From contig CAJTLO010000001.1 in NCBI GenBank assembly GCA_910577285.1, positions 273,050-337,049 of the forward strand: a stretch of DNA of 64,000 bases, written 5' to 3'. Under the pieces are notes generated by a model. The model did no database searches. It was not told where the DNA came from and was given only the letters and a program-made list of their open reading frames with translations. Both the position numbers and the translations under genes were made by a program. Source of the stretch: an uncultured Rikenellaceae bacterium (GTDB lineage Bacteria > Bacteroidota > Bacteroidia > Bacteroidales > Rikenellaceae). Of the stretch, positions 16,331 through 24,643 are shown piece by piece (the first letter of the stretch is position 1; each line of letters starts with the position of its first letter).

Positions 16331-17257
16331 TTACCACTTGTTCACCTGGAACCTGTTCTCGCCGTTCGTGAAGAAAGCGACGATCTGGTTTGCGGCTGCA
16401 AGCGCTGCATTGACGTTGGCCTCCTGAGTCTCGGCCCCCATCTTCTTCGGCGTAGCGAAGACACGGTTGCCGAACTTCTCGTTGAGCACTACCTGCATGT
16501 CGGCTGCGATGTCGGTCACATACTTGAGGTCGGTCCTTTCGGCGAGTATCTTGACCAGGCCCTCCTCGTCGATAACCTCCTTGCGGGCGGTATTGACTAC
16601 GGTAGCACCCTTGGGCATCTTGCCGAGCAGATCGTAGTTGATGGACTTCTTCGTCTGTTCGGTAGCGGGAATGTGTACCGATACATAGTCGCAGGTGGAG
16701 TAGAGCTCCTCTACGGAACCTACCGGAATCACGCCGTCCTTCTCGTACACCGCTTTGTCGGTGATGAACGGGTCGTAGGCGTAAACCTCCATGCCGAAGC
16801 CTTTGCCGTAGCGGGCAACGAGCTTACCCACATTGCCGTAGGCGTGGATACCGAGGCGTTTGCCGTGGATTTCGGTACCGGTGCCGGGGGTAAACCGGTT
16901 GCGGGCCATGAAGATCATCAGACCGATGGCGAGTTCCGCAACGGCGTTGGAGTTCTGGCCGGGAGTGTTCATTACGACGATCTTGCGTGCCGTAGCGGCA
17001 GCGAGGTCCACGTTGTCGTATCCCGCACCCGCACGAACGACGATCTTGAGGTTCTTGGCAGCCTCGATCACCTCGGCCGTAACCTTGTCGCTACGGATGA
17101 TGATGGCATCCACATCGGCAACGGCTTTGAGAAGTTCGCTCTTGTCGGTATATTTTTCGAGGACGACCAGTTCGTAACCGGCTTTTTCCACGATCTCCCT
17201 GATGCCGTCCGACGCCACTTTGGCAAACGGCTTCTCAGTAGCAAGTAATACTTTCAT
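16331..17257 (-). CDS. serA: D-3-phosphoglycerate dehydrogenase
   Basis: SerA oxidises 3-phosphoglycerate to 3-phosphohydroxypyruvate with NAD+, the first step of serine synthesis. The 308-residue protein is the short form without a C-terminal ACT domain. It shows VVRAGAGYDNVDLAAA, a divergent nucleotide loop (GIHAYGNVGK) and VNTARKEVIDEEGL. The usual Gly-x-Gly-x-x-Gly loop is altered, and the C-terminal catalytic His region reads FATPKKMGAETQEA, as in the Bacteroidetes short form. The start at 17257 gives MKVLLATEKPFAKVA. It lies between serC and the DUF1015 gene. Confidence 0.93.
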   Translation of the reverse strand: MKVLLATEKPFAKVASDGIREIVEKAGYELVVLEKYTDKSELLKAVADVDAIIIRSDKVTAEVIEAAKNLKIVVRAGAGYDNVDLAAATARKIVVMNTPGQNSNAVAELAIGLMIFMARNRFTPGTGTEIHGKRLGIHAYGNVGKLVARYGKGFGMEVYAYDPFITDKAVYEKDGVIPVGSVEELYSTCDYVSVHIPATEQTKKSINYDLLGKMPKGATVVNTARKEVIDEEGLVKILAERTDLKYVTDIAADMQVVLNEKFGNRVFATPKKMGAETQEANVNAALAAANQIVAFFTNGENRFQVNKW

Positions 17258-17335
17258 TTCAAAATCGTTTAACGAATAGAAATCAATACTGTTCTCCTGT
17301 TTCTTAGGCTTGTAGGTCACAAAATAGCCCACGGA

Positions 17336-18418
17336 CTATTTGTGCATTTTCTCGAACTCCTGCATGCAAGCTACCAGCGCCTCTACGCTCTCGATCGGGC
17401 ATGCGTTGTAGATGGAAGCCCTGAAGCCGCCTACCGAACGGTGACCTTTGATACCTACCATGCCTTTCTCCTTGGCGAATGCCATGAACTCGCTTTCGAG
17501 CGCCTCGTGGCCGGGAGCCATTACGAAGCATACGTTCATGAGCGAACGGTCTTCCTTGGCAGCGGTACCTACGAACAACGGGTTGCGGTCGATTTCGTTG
17601 TACAGCAGTTCGGCTTTCTTCTTGTTGCGTTTGTACATCTCTTCCAGACCGCCGAGCTCCTTCACCCACTTGAGGGTTTCGTGCATTACGAAGATCGAGA
17701 ATACGGGCGGGGTGTTGAACATCGAGTTGTTCCTCGGTTCGTCGCCGATGTGGGTACGGTAGTCCACCATGGTCTGGAGGTTGCGACCGGCCTGGCCGAG
17801 GATGTCCTTGCGTACGATCACGAAGGTTACGCCGGCAGGGCCTACGTTCTTCTGTGCACCGCCGTAGATGAGGCCGTACTTCTTAACGTCTACCGGACGG
17901 CTCATGATGTCGGACGACATGTCGGCAACGAGCATTACGGGCGAGTCGATGTCTTCGTGGATCTCGGTACCGTAGATGGTGTTGTTGGTGGTAATGTGGA
18001 AGTAATCCGCATCCGTCGGAATGGTGTAGCCTTTCGGAATGTAGGAGTAGGTCTTGTCTTCGGAAGATGCGACGATCTCTACTTCGCCGTAGAATTTAGC
18101 CTCTTTGGCTGCCTTCTTCGCCCAAACGCCGGTCTGGAGGTAAGCAGCTTTTTTCTTCATGAGGTTGGCCGGAACTTCGAAGAACTGGGTGGAAGCACCG
18201 CCGCCGAGGAAGAGGACTGCGTAGTCGTCCGGAATATTGAGGAGGTCCCTCCAAAGCTGCTCGGTTTCAGCCATTACACGTTCCCAACCCGGGGTACGGT
18301 GCGAGATTTCCAGAATACCGATGCCGGTGTTGTCGAAATCACGGATAGCCTCGATAGCGGATTCTATCGCTTCTTTCGGCAATACGCAGGGTCCCGCGTT
18401 AAAATTGTGCTTTTTCAT
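17336..18418 (-). CDS. serC: Phosphoserine aminotransferase
   Basis: SerC transfers an amino group from glutamate to 3-phosphohydroxypyruvate, giving phosphoserine. It is a PLP enzyme of 360 residues starting MKKHNFNAGPCVLP, the standard family N-terminus. ISHRTPGWERVM lies near residue 38, LFLGGGASTQF near residue 70, and the PLP-lysine run is YGGAQKNVGPAG near residue 192. It leads the operon, 78 bases ahead of serA, with a promoter 66 bases upstream. Confidence 0.97.
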   Translation of the reverse strand: MKKHNFNAGPCVLPKEAIESAIEAIRDFDNTGIGILEISHRTPGWERVMAETEQLWRDLLNIPDDYAVLFLGGGASTQFFEVPANLMKKKAAYLQTGVWAKKAAKEAKFYGEVEIVASSEDKTYSYIPKGYTIPTDADYFHITTNNTIYGTEIHEDIDSPVMLVADMSSDIMSRPVDVKKYGLIYGGAQKNVGPAGVTFVIVRKDILGQAGRNLQTMVDYRTHIGDEPRNNSMFNTPPVFSIFVMHETLKWVKELGGLEEMYKRNKKKAELLYNEIDRNPLFVGTAAKEDRSLMNVCFVMAPGHEALESEFMAFAKEKGMVGIKGHRSVGGFRASIYNACPIESVEALVACMQEFEKMHK

Positions 18419-18483
18419 GATGCTAAATCTTTAAATTTGTAGTTGTATTGAGGATTTTGATTCCGAATTATCGCTTTGTTTTG

Positions 18484-18491
18484 CAAAGATA
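18484..18491 (-). promoter_or_regulatory. -7 promoter element for the serC operon
   Basis: It reads TATCTTTG on the minus strand, 66 bases before the serC start. Confidence 0.65.
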
Positions 18492-18550
18492 TGAATAGTT
18501 TCTGATTCCGCAACCGATTCCAGGCAATAATTTGCCGCGGCGGGGAACTG

Positions 18551-18582
18551 TTGTACAATCTCTTCAATTTACCTTATCTTTG
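18551..18582 (+). promoter_or_regulatory. Promoter of the yicC-gmk-nadD run
   Basis: TTG (18551-18553) and TATCTTTG (18575-18582) are 21 bases apart, and the ATG is 21 bases downstream. It is divergent from the serC promoter. Confidence 0.7.
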
Positions 18583-18603
18583 TATTTCAAAACACTTTTT
18601 TTC

Positions 18604-19482
18604 ATGATAAAATCGATGACCGGCTACGGCAAGGCCGAAGCCGCGGCGCAACACAGGAAAATAACGGTGGAGATACGCTCGCTCAACAGCAAGCAACTCG
18701 ACATGTCCGTAAGAATACCGCAAGTCTACCGGCCCCTGGAATACGAGGTCAGAAACCGGATCGGCAAGGCCGTACAGCGCGGCAAAGTCGACGTATATAT
18801 TAATGTGGAGACCGATACGGCGGCAATCCCCGTCACCATCAACCGGGAGTTGTTCATGAACTACTACTCCGTGCTGAAGGGGATCTCCGACCAGATGGAG
18901 GAGCAGGGGAGGGGCATGGACCCGGCCCTGATGGCGGCGATTCTCAAGATGCCCGATGTGGTGACGGGCGAATCGGGCGAGGTCTCCGACAGCGAGCGTA
19001 CGGCTCTTCTGGGAGCGGTGGATAAGGCGCTGGAGGCTTTTGATGCCTTCCGCACCCAGGAGGGGCAAACGTTGATCGCCGACCTGCTGGACCGCATCGG
19101 CAAGATCGAAACCCTGCGCAAGGCGGTCGAGCCTTTCGAAGCGCGGCGGGTGAACCTCATCAAGGAGCGGATTCGCGAGAATATCGCTTCGGTGGGGGTT
19201 CAGGTCGATGAAAACCGGCTGGAGCAGGAGATGATATTTTATGTCGAGAAACTGGATGTCACCGAGGAGAAGGTACGCCTGGACAACCACTGCCGTTATT
19301 TTCGGGAGGTGGCGGCCCAGGAGGAGAACGCAGGGCGCAAGCTCGGTTTCATCGCACAGGAGATGGGGCGGGAGATCAACACGCTCGGTTCGAAGGCGAA
19401 CGACAGCGACATGCAGAAGACGGTCGTCATGATGAAAGACGAACTGGAAAAGATCAAGGAACAGGTGTTGAATATCCTCTGA
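18604..19482 (+). CDS. yicC: YicC family endoribonuclease
   Basis: The protein has 292 residues. The N-terminus MIKSMTGYGKAEA and IRSLNSKQLDMSVRIP are hallmarks of YicC/YloC. The C-terminal DUF1732 part has DNHCRYFREV and KLGFIAQEMGREINTLGSK. Family members are endoribonucleases that act on RNA in the cytosol. The start at 18604 is set by the motif and by the promoter; an in-frame ATG at 18532 lies upstream of the promoter. gmk follows after 42 bases, a common gene order. Confidence 0.95.
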   Translation: MIKSMTGYGKAEAAAQHRKITVEIRSLNSKQLDMSVRIPQVYRPLEYEVRNRIGKAVQRGKVDVYINVETDTAAIPVTINRELFMNYYSVLKGISDQMEEQGRGMDPALMAAILKMPDVVTGESGEVSDSERTALLGAVDKALEAFDAFRTQEGQTLIADLLDRIGKIETLRKAVEPFEARRVNLIKERIRENIASVGVQVDENRLEQEMIFYVEKLDVTEEKVRLDNHCRYFREVAAQEENAGRKLGFIAQEMGREINTLGSKANDSDMQKTVVMMKDELEKIKEQVLNIL

Positions 19483-19524
19483 CGCCGGGCGTCCGCGGCA
19501 AGAGGCCATCGAACGATTAAAAGT

Positions 19525-20103
19525 ATGGCAGACCAACTGAACGGAAAACTCATCATATTCTCCGCTCCCTCCGGGGCGGGAAAGACAACCATCGTCCGTG
19601 CGCTGACCGAGCGGTTTCCCCGGCTGGAGTTCTCCATTTCGGCCACGTCGCGACAGCCGAGGCATAACGAACTCCACGGCCGCGACTACTATTTCCTGTC
19701 GGCCGAGGAGTTCCTTCAGGCATGCCGCGAGGAGCGTTTCGTGGAGTGGGAAGAGGTTTATGCCGGAACCCGCTACGGGACGCTCAAATCCGAAATGGAC
19801 CGCATCTGGGAAAAAGGCAATACCATCCTGTTCGACGTGGATGTGATGGGAGGAATCAGGCTCAAGTCGATCTTCGGGGAGAATGCCCTGTCGGTCTTCA
19901 TCATGCCGCCGTCGGTCGCCGCCTTGAGGGAACGACTGATCGGGCGGGGGACGGATTCGCCGGAAACCATCGAGAAACGGGTGGCCAAGGCCGAACTGGA
20001 GATCTCGTACGCCGACCGTTTCGACCGCGTCGTGGTCAACAACGACCTGCAGGAGGCGATCGCCGAAGTGGAAGCATTGGTGGCGGATTTTCTGAAAGCG
20101 TAG
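19525..20103 (+). CDS. gmk: Guanylate kinase
   Basis: Gmk converts GMP to GDP with ATP. The 192-residue protein has the P-loop SAPSGAGKTTIV near residues 12-23, the GMP-binding SATSRQPRHNELHGRDYYF, and VEWEEVYAGTRYGTLKSE. The length is normal. nadD starts 4 bases after the stop, so the two are in one operon. Confidence 0.97.
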   Translation: MADQLNGKLIIFSAPSGAGKTTIVRALTERFPRLEFSISATSRQPRHNELHGRDYYFLSAEEFLQACREERFVEWEEVYAGTRYGTLKSEMDRIWEKGNTILFDVDVMGGIRLKSIFGENALSVFIMPPSVAALRERLIGRGTDSPETIEKRVAKAELEISYADRFDRVVVNNDLQEAIAEVEALVADFLKA

Positions 20104-20107
20104 CGGC

Positions 20108-20698
20108 ATGCACTCGGTCATTCTCTATTTCGGCTCGTTCAATCCCATCCACAAGGGACATCTGGCCGTTGCGGAGTGGATATTGGACCGGAAGGTGTGC
20201 GACGAAGTGTGGTTTGTGGTTTCGCCGCAGAATCCGCTGAAAAGGGACGGCTCGCTCATCGACGAACGGGACCGGCTGGCCATGGTAGACCTCGCCGTCG
20301 CCGGGTCGCGGTATCCGCAGCGGATGAAGGCGTGCGACGTGGAGTTCGCCATGCCCAGGCCCTCCTACACCGTCGATACGCTGTCGGTGCTGGACGCCGA
20401 ATATCCCGACAGGGAGTTCGCGCTGCTTGTGGGAAGCGACATCCCCGGACAGATCCATCGTTGGAAAGAGTGGCGCAAATTATTGGACTGTTACAAAATC
20501 TACGTATATCCGCGCCGGGGTTATCCGGTGCCGCCGGAGGGGAGCGGCTTCACCCTCCTCGACGGTGCTCCTTTCGAGGACTACTCCTCCACGGAGGTAC
20601 GGGCGGCGCTGGCCGAGGGCGGAGGAAGCGATATGATACCGGAAAGTGTAAAAGAATATATCAAACAACGGCAACTATGGAGTACAACAATGAAATAG
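20108..20698 (+). CDS. nadD: Nicotinate-nucleotide adenylyltransferase
   Basis: NadD adenylates nicotinate mononucleotide in NAD synthesis. The 196-residue protein has the T/HxGH-type motif LYFGSFNPIHKGHLAVAE near residues 6-23, FVVSPQNPLKRDG, and the C-terminal YSSTEVRAAL (ISSTxxR motif) with VKEYIKQRQLW. It lies 4 bases after gmk. The small TPR gene starts inside its last 22 bases. Confidence 0.96.
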   Translation: MHSVILYFGSFNPIHKGHLAVAEWILDRKVCDEVWFVVSPQNPLKRDGSLIDERDRLAMVDLAVAGSRYPQRMKACDVEFAMPRPSYTVDTLSVLDAEYPDREFALLVGSDIPGQIHRWKEWRKLLDCYKIYVYPRRGYPVPPEGSGFTLLDGAPFEDYSSTEVRAALAEGGGSDMIPESVKEYIKQRQLWSTTMK

Positions 20699-20913
20699 AG
20701 CGGTTGACGGCGGCCATCGAGGCCGCACCGGACGACCTCTCCCTGTATGCGGAACGCGGCAAGATGCATTTTCGCGCCCACGATTTCGGGAGTGCGCTGA
20801 ACGATTTCAACCGGGTGCTGCGGGATGACGAGCAGAACGAAGAGATACGCCAGTATGTCAAGATGATACACGAGATACTGGAATTCCGTTACAACGATAT
20901 TTACAATCCCTGA
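20677..20913 (+). CDS. Small TPR-like protein overlapping nadD
   Basis: A 78-residue acidic helical protein. Residues about 18-50 (LSLYAERGKMHFRAHDFGSALNDFNRVL, split across two helices) fit one TPR repeat with the usual Ala/Gly spacing. It ends EILEFRYNDIYNP, like other tiny Bacteroidetes TPR proteins. The start at 20677 overlaps nadD by 22 bases in another frame, and ddl begins 31 bases after the stop, so it sits in the middle of an operon. The binding partner is unknown. Confidence 0.85.
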   Translation: MEYNNEIERLTAAIEAAPDDLSLYAERGKMHFRAHDFGSALNDFNRVLRDDEQNEEIRQYVKMIHEILEFRYNDIYNP

Positions 20914-20944
20914 CGCCGCTGCGGGAGAATCGACTATTCATCCG

Positions 20945-21937
20945 ATGAAGAAATTGAACATAGCCCTGCTCGTAGGCGGGGATTCCTCCGAACGGGAGGT
21001 GGCGCTGGCCAGTGCCCAGCAGGTATTCAACGCTTTTGACCACACGAAATACAACGTCATTCTGGTGGATGTCCAGGGGCGTCACTGGACTTGCAAGGGG
21101 GCCGGAGGCCGGGAGGTCGAAGTGGATAAGACGGATTTCTCGGTGCCGGTGGGCGACGGGAAGATCGTCCTGGATTACGCCTTTATCATGATACACGGTA
21201 CGCCGGGCGAAGACGGCAAATTGCAGGGATACCTGGAGATGATGGGGATTCCGTACTCCTCGTCGGGATTCGCCTCGTCGGTGGTGACGTTCGACAAGAC
21301 GCTCTGCAAACGCATCGTGTCAGAGATCGAAGGCCTGTGCCTGGCACGGGAGATCGTACTGCGCCGGGGCGGGGAGGCGGATGCCGCTACCGTTGTCGAA
21401 CGGCTCGGGCTGCCCCTGTTCGTGAAACCGAATGCGAGCGGGAGTAGTTGCGGGGTGACGAAGGTGAAAACGGCGGCCGAGCTGGCCCCCGCCATCGAAA
21501 AGGCCTTTACCGAAAGCGATGCCGTACTGATCGAAGAGTTCATCCGGGGGCGGGAGTTCGGGTGCGGAGTCTGGATCACAGCCGATGACATTCGGACTCT
21601 CCCCGTAACGGAGATCAAGTCGCACAAAGAGTTTTTCGATTACGAGGCGAAGTATACCGCCGGCATGTCCGACGAGATCACTCCGGCGGAGATTCCCGCC
21701 GATACCGCCCGTCGCATACAACGGCTGGCCGCCGCTGCGGCCCGGGCGTGTCACTGCAGGGGAATCGTGCGGGTGGACTTCATCGTCACCGAGGCGGACG
21801 ATATCTACATGGTGGAGATCAACTCCATTCCCGGTATGAGCGGAGGCAGCATCGTGCCCAAGCAGATCGCTGCGGCGGGACTCGACCTGGGAGATGTGCT
21901 CGACACCATTATCGAGGATACGCTATGCAGACGCTGA
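20945..21937 (+). CDS. ddl: D-alanine--D-alanine ligase
   Basis: Ddl joins two D-alanines with ATP for peptidoglycan precursors. The 330-residue ATP-grasp enzyme starts MKKLNIALLVGGDSSEREV and has IMIHGTPGEDGKLQGYLE near residue 80, VKPNASGSSCGVTKV near residue 160, and VEINSIPGMSGGSIVPKQ near residue 300. The next gene overlaps its end by 13 bases. Confidence 0.97.
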   Translation: MKKLNIALLVGGDSSEREVALASAQQVFNAFDHTKYNVILVDVQGRHWTCKGAGGREVEVDKTDFSVPVGDGKIVLDYAFIMIHGTPGEDGKLQGYLEMMGIPYSSSGFASSVVTFDKTLCKRIVSEIEGLCLAREIVLRRGGEADAATVVERLGLPLFVKPNASGSSCGVTKVKTAAELAPAIEKAFTESDAVLIEEFIRGREFGCGVWITADDIRTLPVTEIKSHKEFFDYEAKYTAGMSDEITPAEIPADTARRIQRLAAAAARACHCRGIVRVDFIVTEADDIYMVEINSIPGMSGGSIVPKQIAAAGLDLGDVLDTIIEDTLCRR

Positions 21938-22509
21938 TAGAGATCGAAGGGAGGATCGTCGTCACCGACATCCTGACCGAGCGGTTCTGTTGCGATCTTG
22001 CGGCGTGCCGGGGCATGTGCTGCGTGGAAGGGAATGCCGGGGCTCCGCTCGACGAGGAGGAACTTCCCGTGCTGGCCGCCGAATATGCCGGATTCAGCCC
22101 CTACATGACGGAGGCGGGGCGCCGCGAAGTGGAGCGCCAGGGATTCTCCGTGATCGACGCGGAGGGCGACCATACCACGCCTCTCATAGGCGATGCCGAT
22201 TGCGCCTATGCGATCCGCGAGGGGGGCGTGACCCTGTGTGCTATCGAAAAAGCGTGGCGGGAGGGGAAAAGCGCTTTCCGCAAACCCGTCTCCTGTCATC
22301 TCTATCCGATTCGCGTCACACGGTTCCGCGATGGCAGCGAAGGACTGAACTACCACAGGTGGGATGTCTGCTCCTCGGCACGCCGATGCGGCGAGCGCAC
22401 CGGCGTCCGGGTATATGAATCGCTCCGGGAACCCATCATACGAAAATTCGGCGCCGAATTCTATGAGGAATTGGAGGCGGCCGCCCGTTATTTGGAGGAA
22501 GAAACGTGA
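21925..22509 (+). CDS. DUF3109 family cysteine-rich protein
   Basis: A protein of 194 residues with a conserved cysteine pattern: FCCDLAACRGMCC near residues 22-34, then CAYAIREGGVTLC, SCHLYPI and WDVCSSARRC. The spacing resembles YkgJ-type metal or Fe-S binding proteins, and the family is DUF3109. It overlaps ddl by 13 bases, and its stop overlaps the GTG start of the M23 gene (GTGA). The family is common in this position in Bacteroidetes (from memory). The activity is unknown. Confidence 0.88.
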   Translation: MQTLIEIEGRIVVTDILTERFCCDLAACRGMCCVEGNAGAPLDEEELPVLAAEYAGFSPYMTEAGRREVERQGFSVIDAEGDHTTPLIGDADCAYAIREGGVTLCAIEKAWREGKSAFRKPVSCHLYPIRVTRFRDGSEGLNYHRWDVCSSARRCGERTGVRVYESLREPIIRKFGAEFYEELEAAARYLEEET

Positions 22510-23564
22510 AAAAGTCGAAACATCATAGATTGCAGGTCTCCCTCTGCGCCTTCGTCCTCTGTGCGCTACCTCTCGGAGCTTCGGCCCAGCGGACGGTGCC
22601 CAAACTCGAAGACCTGCCCCGTCGGGCGATCGATACGCTCGATACGAACGACCGCAATGTCAAGATAGTGATCTTCACCAACAACACGTGGAGCTACTAC
22701 TATCCCGACCTGCAGGAGCGGACCGACAAAAAGGTATATCGGGAACATTGGGTCAACGATCGGATTTTCGCCTATACGGACATCCAGCTCCAGGAATTGC
22801 CGCAGGTCGTCGACCTGGAACTGATCGACCGTTACGAAGATTTTCACGCACCCACCGTCGGCAAGGTCTTTTCGAAATACGGAACCAGGGGCCGACGTAG
22901 CCATCAGGGCGTGGATATTCCCCTGGCGATCGGCGAACCGATCTATGCGGCGTTCGACGGTAAAGTCCGCTATGCCCGCTACAATACGGGAGGGTACGGC
23001 AACCTGGTCATCATCCGGCACGAGAATGGTCTGGAAACCTGGTACGCCCACCTCACGCGTTGCAATGTGGAGCAGAATGACTATGTGACGGCCGGCACGG
23101 TGATCGGCTTTTGCGGCAATACGGGCCGCAGCCGCGGCGCCCACCTCCATTTCGAGATGCGCTACTGCGATCAGACCTTCGATCCGGAATACCTTATCGA
23201 CTTCTCCACGGGCGATCTCCGCTACCAGACCTTCGCGCTCGACCGCTCGTTCTTCAGCATCTATTCGCGTGCATCCGAATCGTTGGAGGAGGAAGACGAC
23301 TACGACCAGACCCTGCTCGCGGTAAGTACGCCGGACGCGGCACTGACCTCGGAGAGTATCCTCGAGAACATCGAACAGGCGGAACAGGCATCCATCCGCG
23401 AGGAGCGTGCCAAGACGGACCCGCTGTACCATACGATCCGCAAAGGGGAGTACCTCGGCAAGATCGCACGACAATACGGTACGACCGTCAAGAAGTTGTG
23501 TCAGCTCAACAACATCTCCGAAAACACCATGATTCGGGAAGGACGCCGGCTCCGGGTCCGGTAG
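22506..23564 (+). CDS. M23 family metallopeptidase with C-terminal LysM
   Basis: A predicted peptidoglycan hydrolase of 352 residues, exported by a signal peptide ending near GASAQ (residue 28). The M23 (LytM) domain shows the zinc ligands in HQGVDIP (about residue 136) and HLHFEMR (about residue 216), with the conserved WYAHL before it. Residues 308-352 form a LysM domain (YHTIRKGEYLGKIARQYG), which binds glycan. The start codon is GTG, overlapping the previous stop by 4 bases. It is the last gene of the run and is followed by a terminator. Confidence 0.95.
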   Translation: MKKSKHHRLQVSLCAFVLCALPLGASAQRTVPKLEDLPRRAIDTLDTNDRNVKIVIFTNNTWSYYYPDLQERTDKKVYREHWVNDRIFAYTDIQLQELPQVVDLELIDRYEDFHAPTVGKVFSKYGTRGRRSHQGVDIPLAIGEPIYAAFDGKVRYARYNTGGYGNLVIIRHENGLETWYAHLTRCNVEQNDYVTAGTVIGFCGNTGRSRGAHLHFEMRYCDQTFDPEYLIDFSTGDLRYQTFALDRSFFSIYSRASESLEEEDDYDQTLLAVSTPDAALTSESILENIEQAEQASIREERAKTDPLYHTIRKGEYLGKIARQYGTTVKKLCQLNNISENTMIREGRRLRVR

Positions 23565-23570
23565 AATGTA

Positions 23571-23607
23571 AAAGAGCGGTCCTGCTGCAACAGGACCGCT
23601 CTTTTTT
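23571..23607. terminator. Terminator after the M23 gene
   Basis: A 14-bp stem AAAGAGCGGTCCTG/CAGGACCGCTCTTT with a 6-base loop ends in T6 on the plus strand. It also faces the converging DHOD-like gene. Confidence 0.92.
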
Positions 23608-23644
23608 ACGGAATCGCCGTACGCAGGCGACCGGCGGATGTTCG

Positions 23645-24643
23645 TCAGAACTCCGAGGGAAAGGTCTTCATGTATTGTACGCGCTCGAGCAACAGGTCGC
23701 CCCGGCGCTCCTTCCGATTCATCAGGCCCCGGAAGTCGTCGACGGTTGCGAAACCGTTGCGTCCCATCCACTCGGCAAGAAAGGCGTTGATCCGGCCGAT
23801 CACCTCCACGCCGTTTATCAACAGGGTACTGCACAACTGAACTGCCCGCGCACCTACCAGAAGAGCCTTGACGGCATCCTCGCCGCTATGGACCCCGGTA
23901 GAAACGGAAATATCCAGTCCGGGCATCTCCGCCGTGGCGATGGCCACGTCGCGCAACGACTTATGCAGTTCGGCCGGAGTGCTCAGACCGCTGGCCGAGA
24001 TATACTCCATGTTCTCGATGTCGATGTCGGGCTCGAAGAAGCGGTTGTAGAGAACGGCTCCCTTCGCACCGCGATTGTAGGAGGCTTGCATCATGTGGAA
24101 GATATTCGTGAAGCGCCTGCTGAACTTTACCGATACGGGAATGTCGACGGTACGGGTGACCGCTTCGATGATGCCGAGATAACGCGCTTCGATTTCGGCC
24201 GATACCTGCGTTTCGTTGTCGGGCATGAAAAAAATGTTCAGTTCGAGCCCGTCGGCTCCGGCCGCGGCGATCTGACCGGCATACTCCACCCATTTGCCTT
24301 TCCCCATGCAGTTGATGCTGGCGATGACCGGAATGTCGGTGCTGCGTTTGACCTCCGAGATGAGGTCGATGAAACTTTGCATGTAGTCGGCGCCGAGGTA
24401 GGCGTGAAGGTAATCGGCCGCCTCCGGATAATCGTTGCCGTAGCGTGCCATCATGGCGGCCTCGCCGGATATCTGTTCCTCGAAAATGGACTTCAGTACC
24501 ACCGCACCGATCCCGTTGCGGACCAGCTCTTCGATGTGGGCGGCGGTTGCCGTCAGGGGCGAACTACTCGCAATCAACGGATTGCGAAGGTCGAGTCCCA
24601 TATAGTTTACCGATAAATCTGTCATACGTCCTGAATGTGTCAT
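23645..24643 (-). CDS. Dihydroorotate dehydrogenase-like flavoprotein
   Basis: A TIM-barrel flavoprotein of 332 residues in the dihydroorotate dehydrogenase superfamily. It has DLSVNYMGLDLRNPLIASSS at the start, ASINCMGKGKW near residue 117, and VSTGVHSGEDAVKALLVGA in the FMN-phosphate region. It matches the DHOD-like group (PRK07565-type) rather than a proven PyrD, and no pyrimidine gene is adjacent. The ATG at 24643 overlaps the previous stop as ATGA, which supports this start; MTDL at 24625 is the alternative. Confidence 0.88.
   Translation of the reverse strand: MTHSGRMTDLSVNYMGLDLRNPLIASSSPLTATAAHIEELVRNGIGAVVLKSIFEEQISGEAAMMARYGNDYPEAADYLHAYLGADYMQSFIDLISEVKRSTDIPVIASINCMGKGKWVEYAGQIAAAGADGLELNIFFMPDNETQVSAEIEARYLGIIEAVTRTVDIPVSVKFSRRFTNIFHMMQASYNRGAKGAVLYNRFFEPDIDIENMEYISASGLSTPAELHKSLRDVAIATAEMPGLDISVSTGVHSGEDAVKALLVGARAVQLCSTLLINGVEVIGRINAFLAEWMGRNGFATVDDFRGLMNRKERRGDLLLERVQYMKTFPSEF

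Noticed and set aside
14997..18442. Long plus-strand open frames across the serC-serA-DUF1015 region
   Set aside because: They are antisense shadows of three well-recognised genes and contain no motif.
18574..20121. 515-codon minus-strand open frame
   Set aside because: It is antisense to yicC and gmk, both of which carry full motifs.
22566..24616. Open frames antisense to the M23 peptidase, and one on the plus strand continuing over the DHOD-like gene
   Set aside because: They cross a strong intrinsic terminator and show no conserved sequence.
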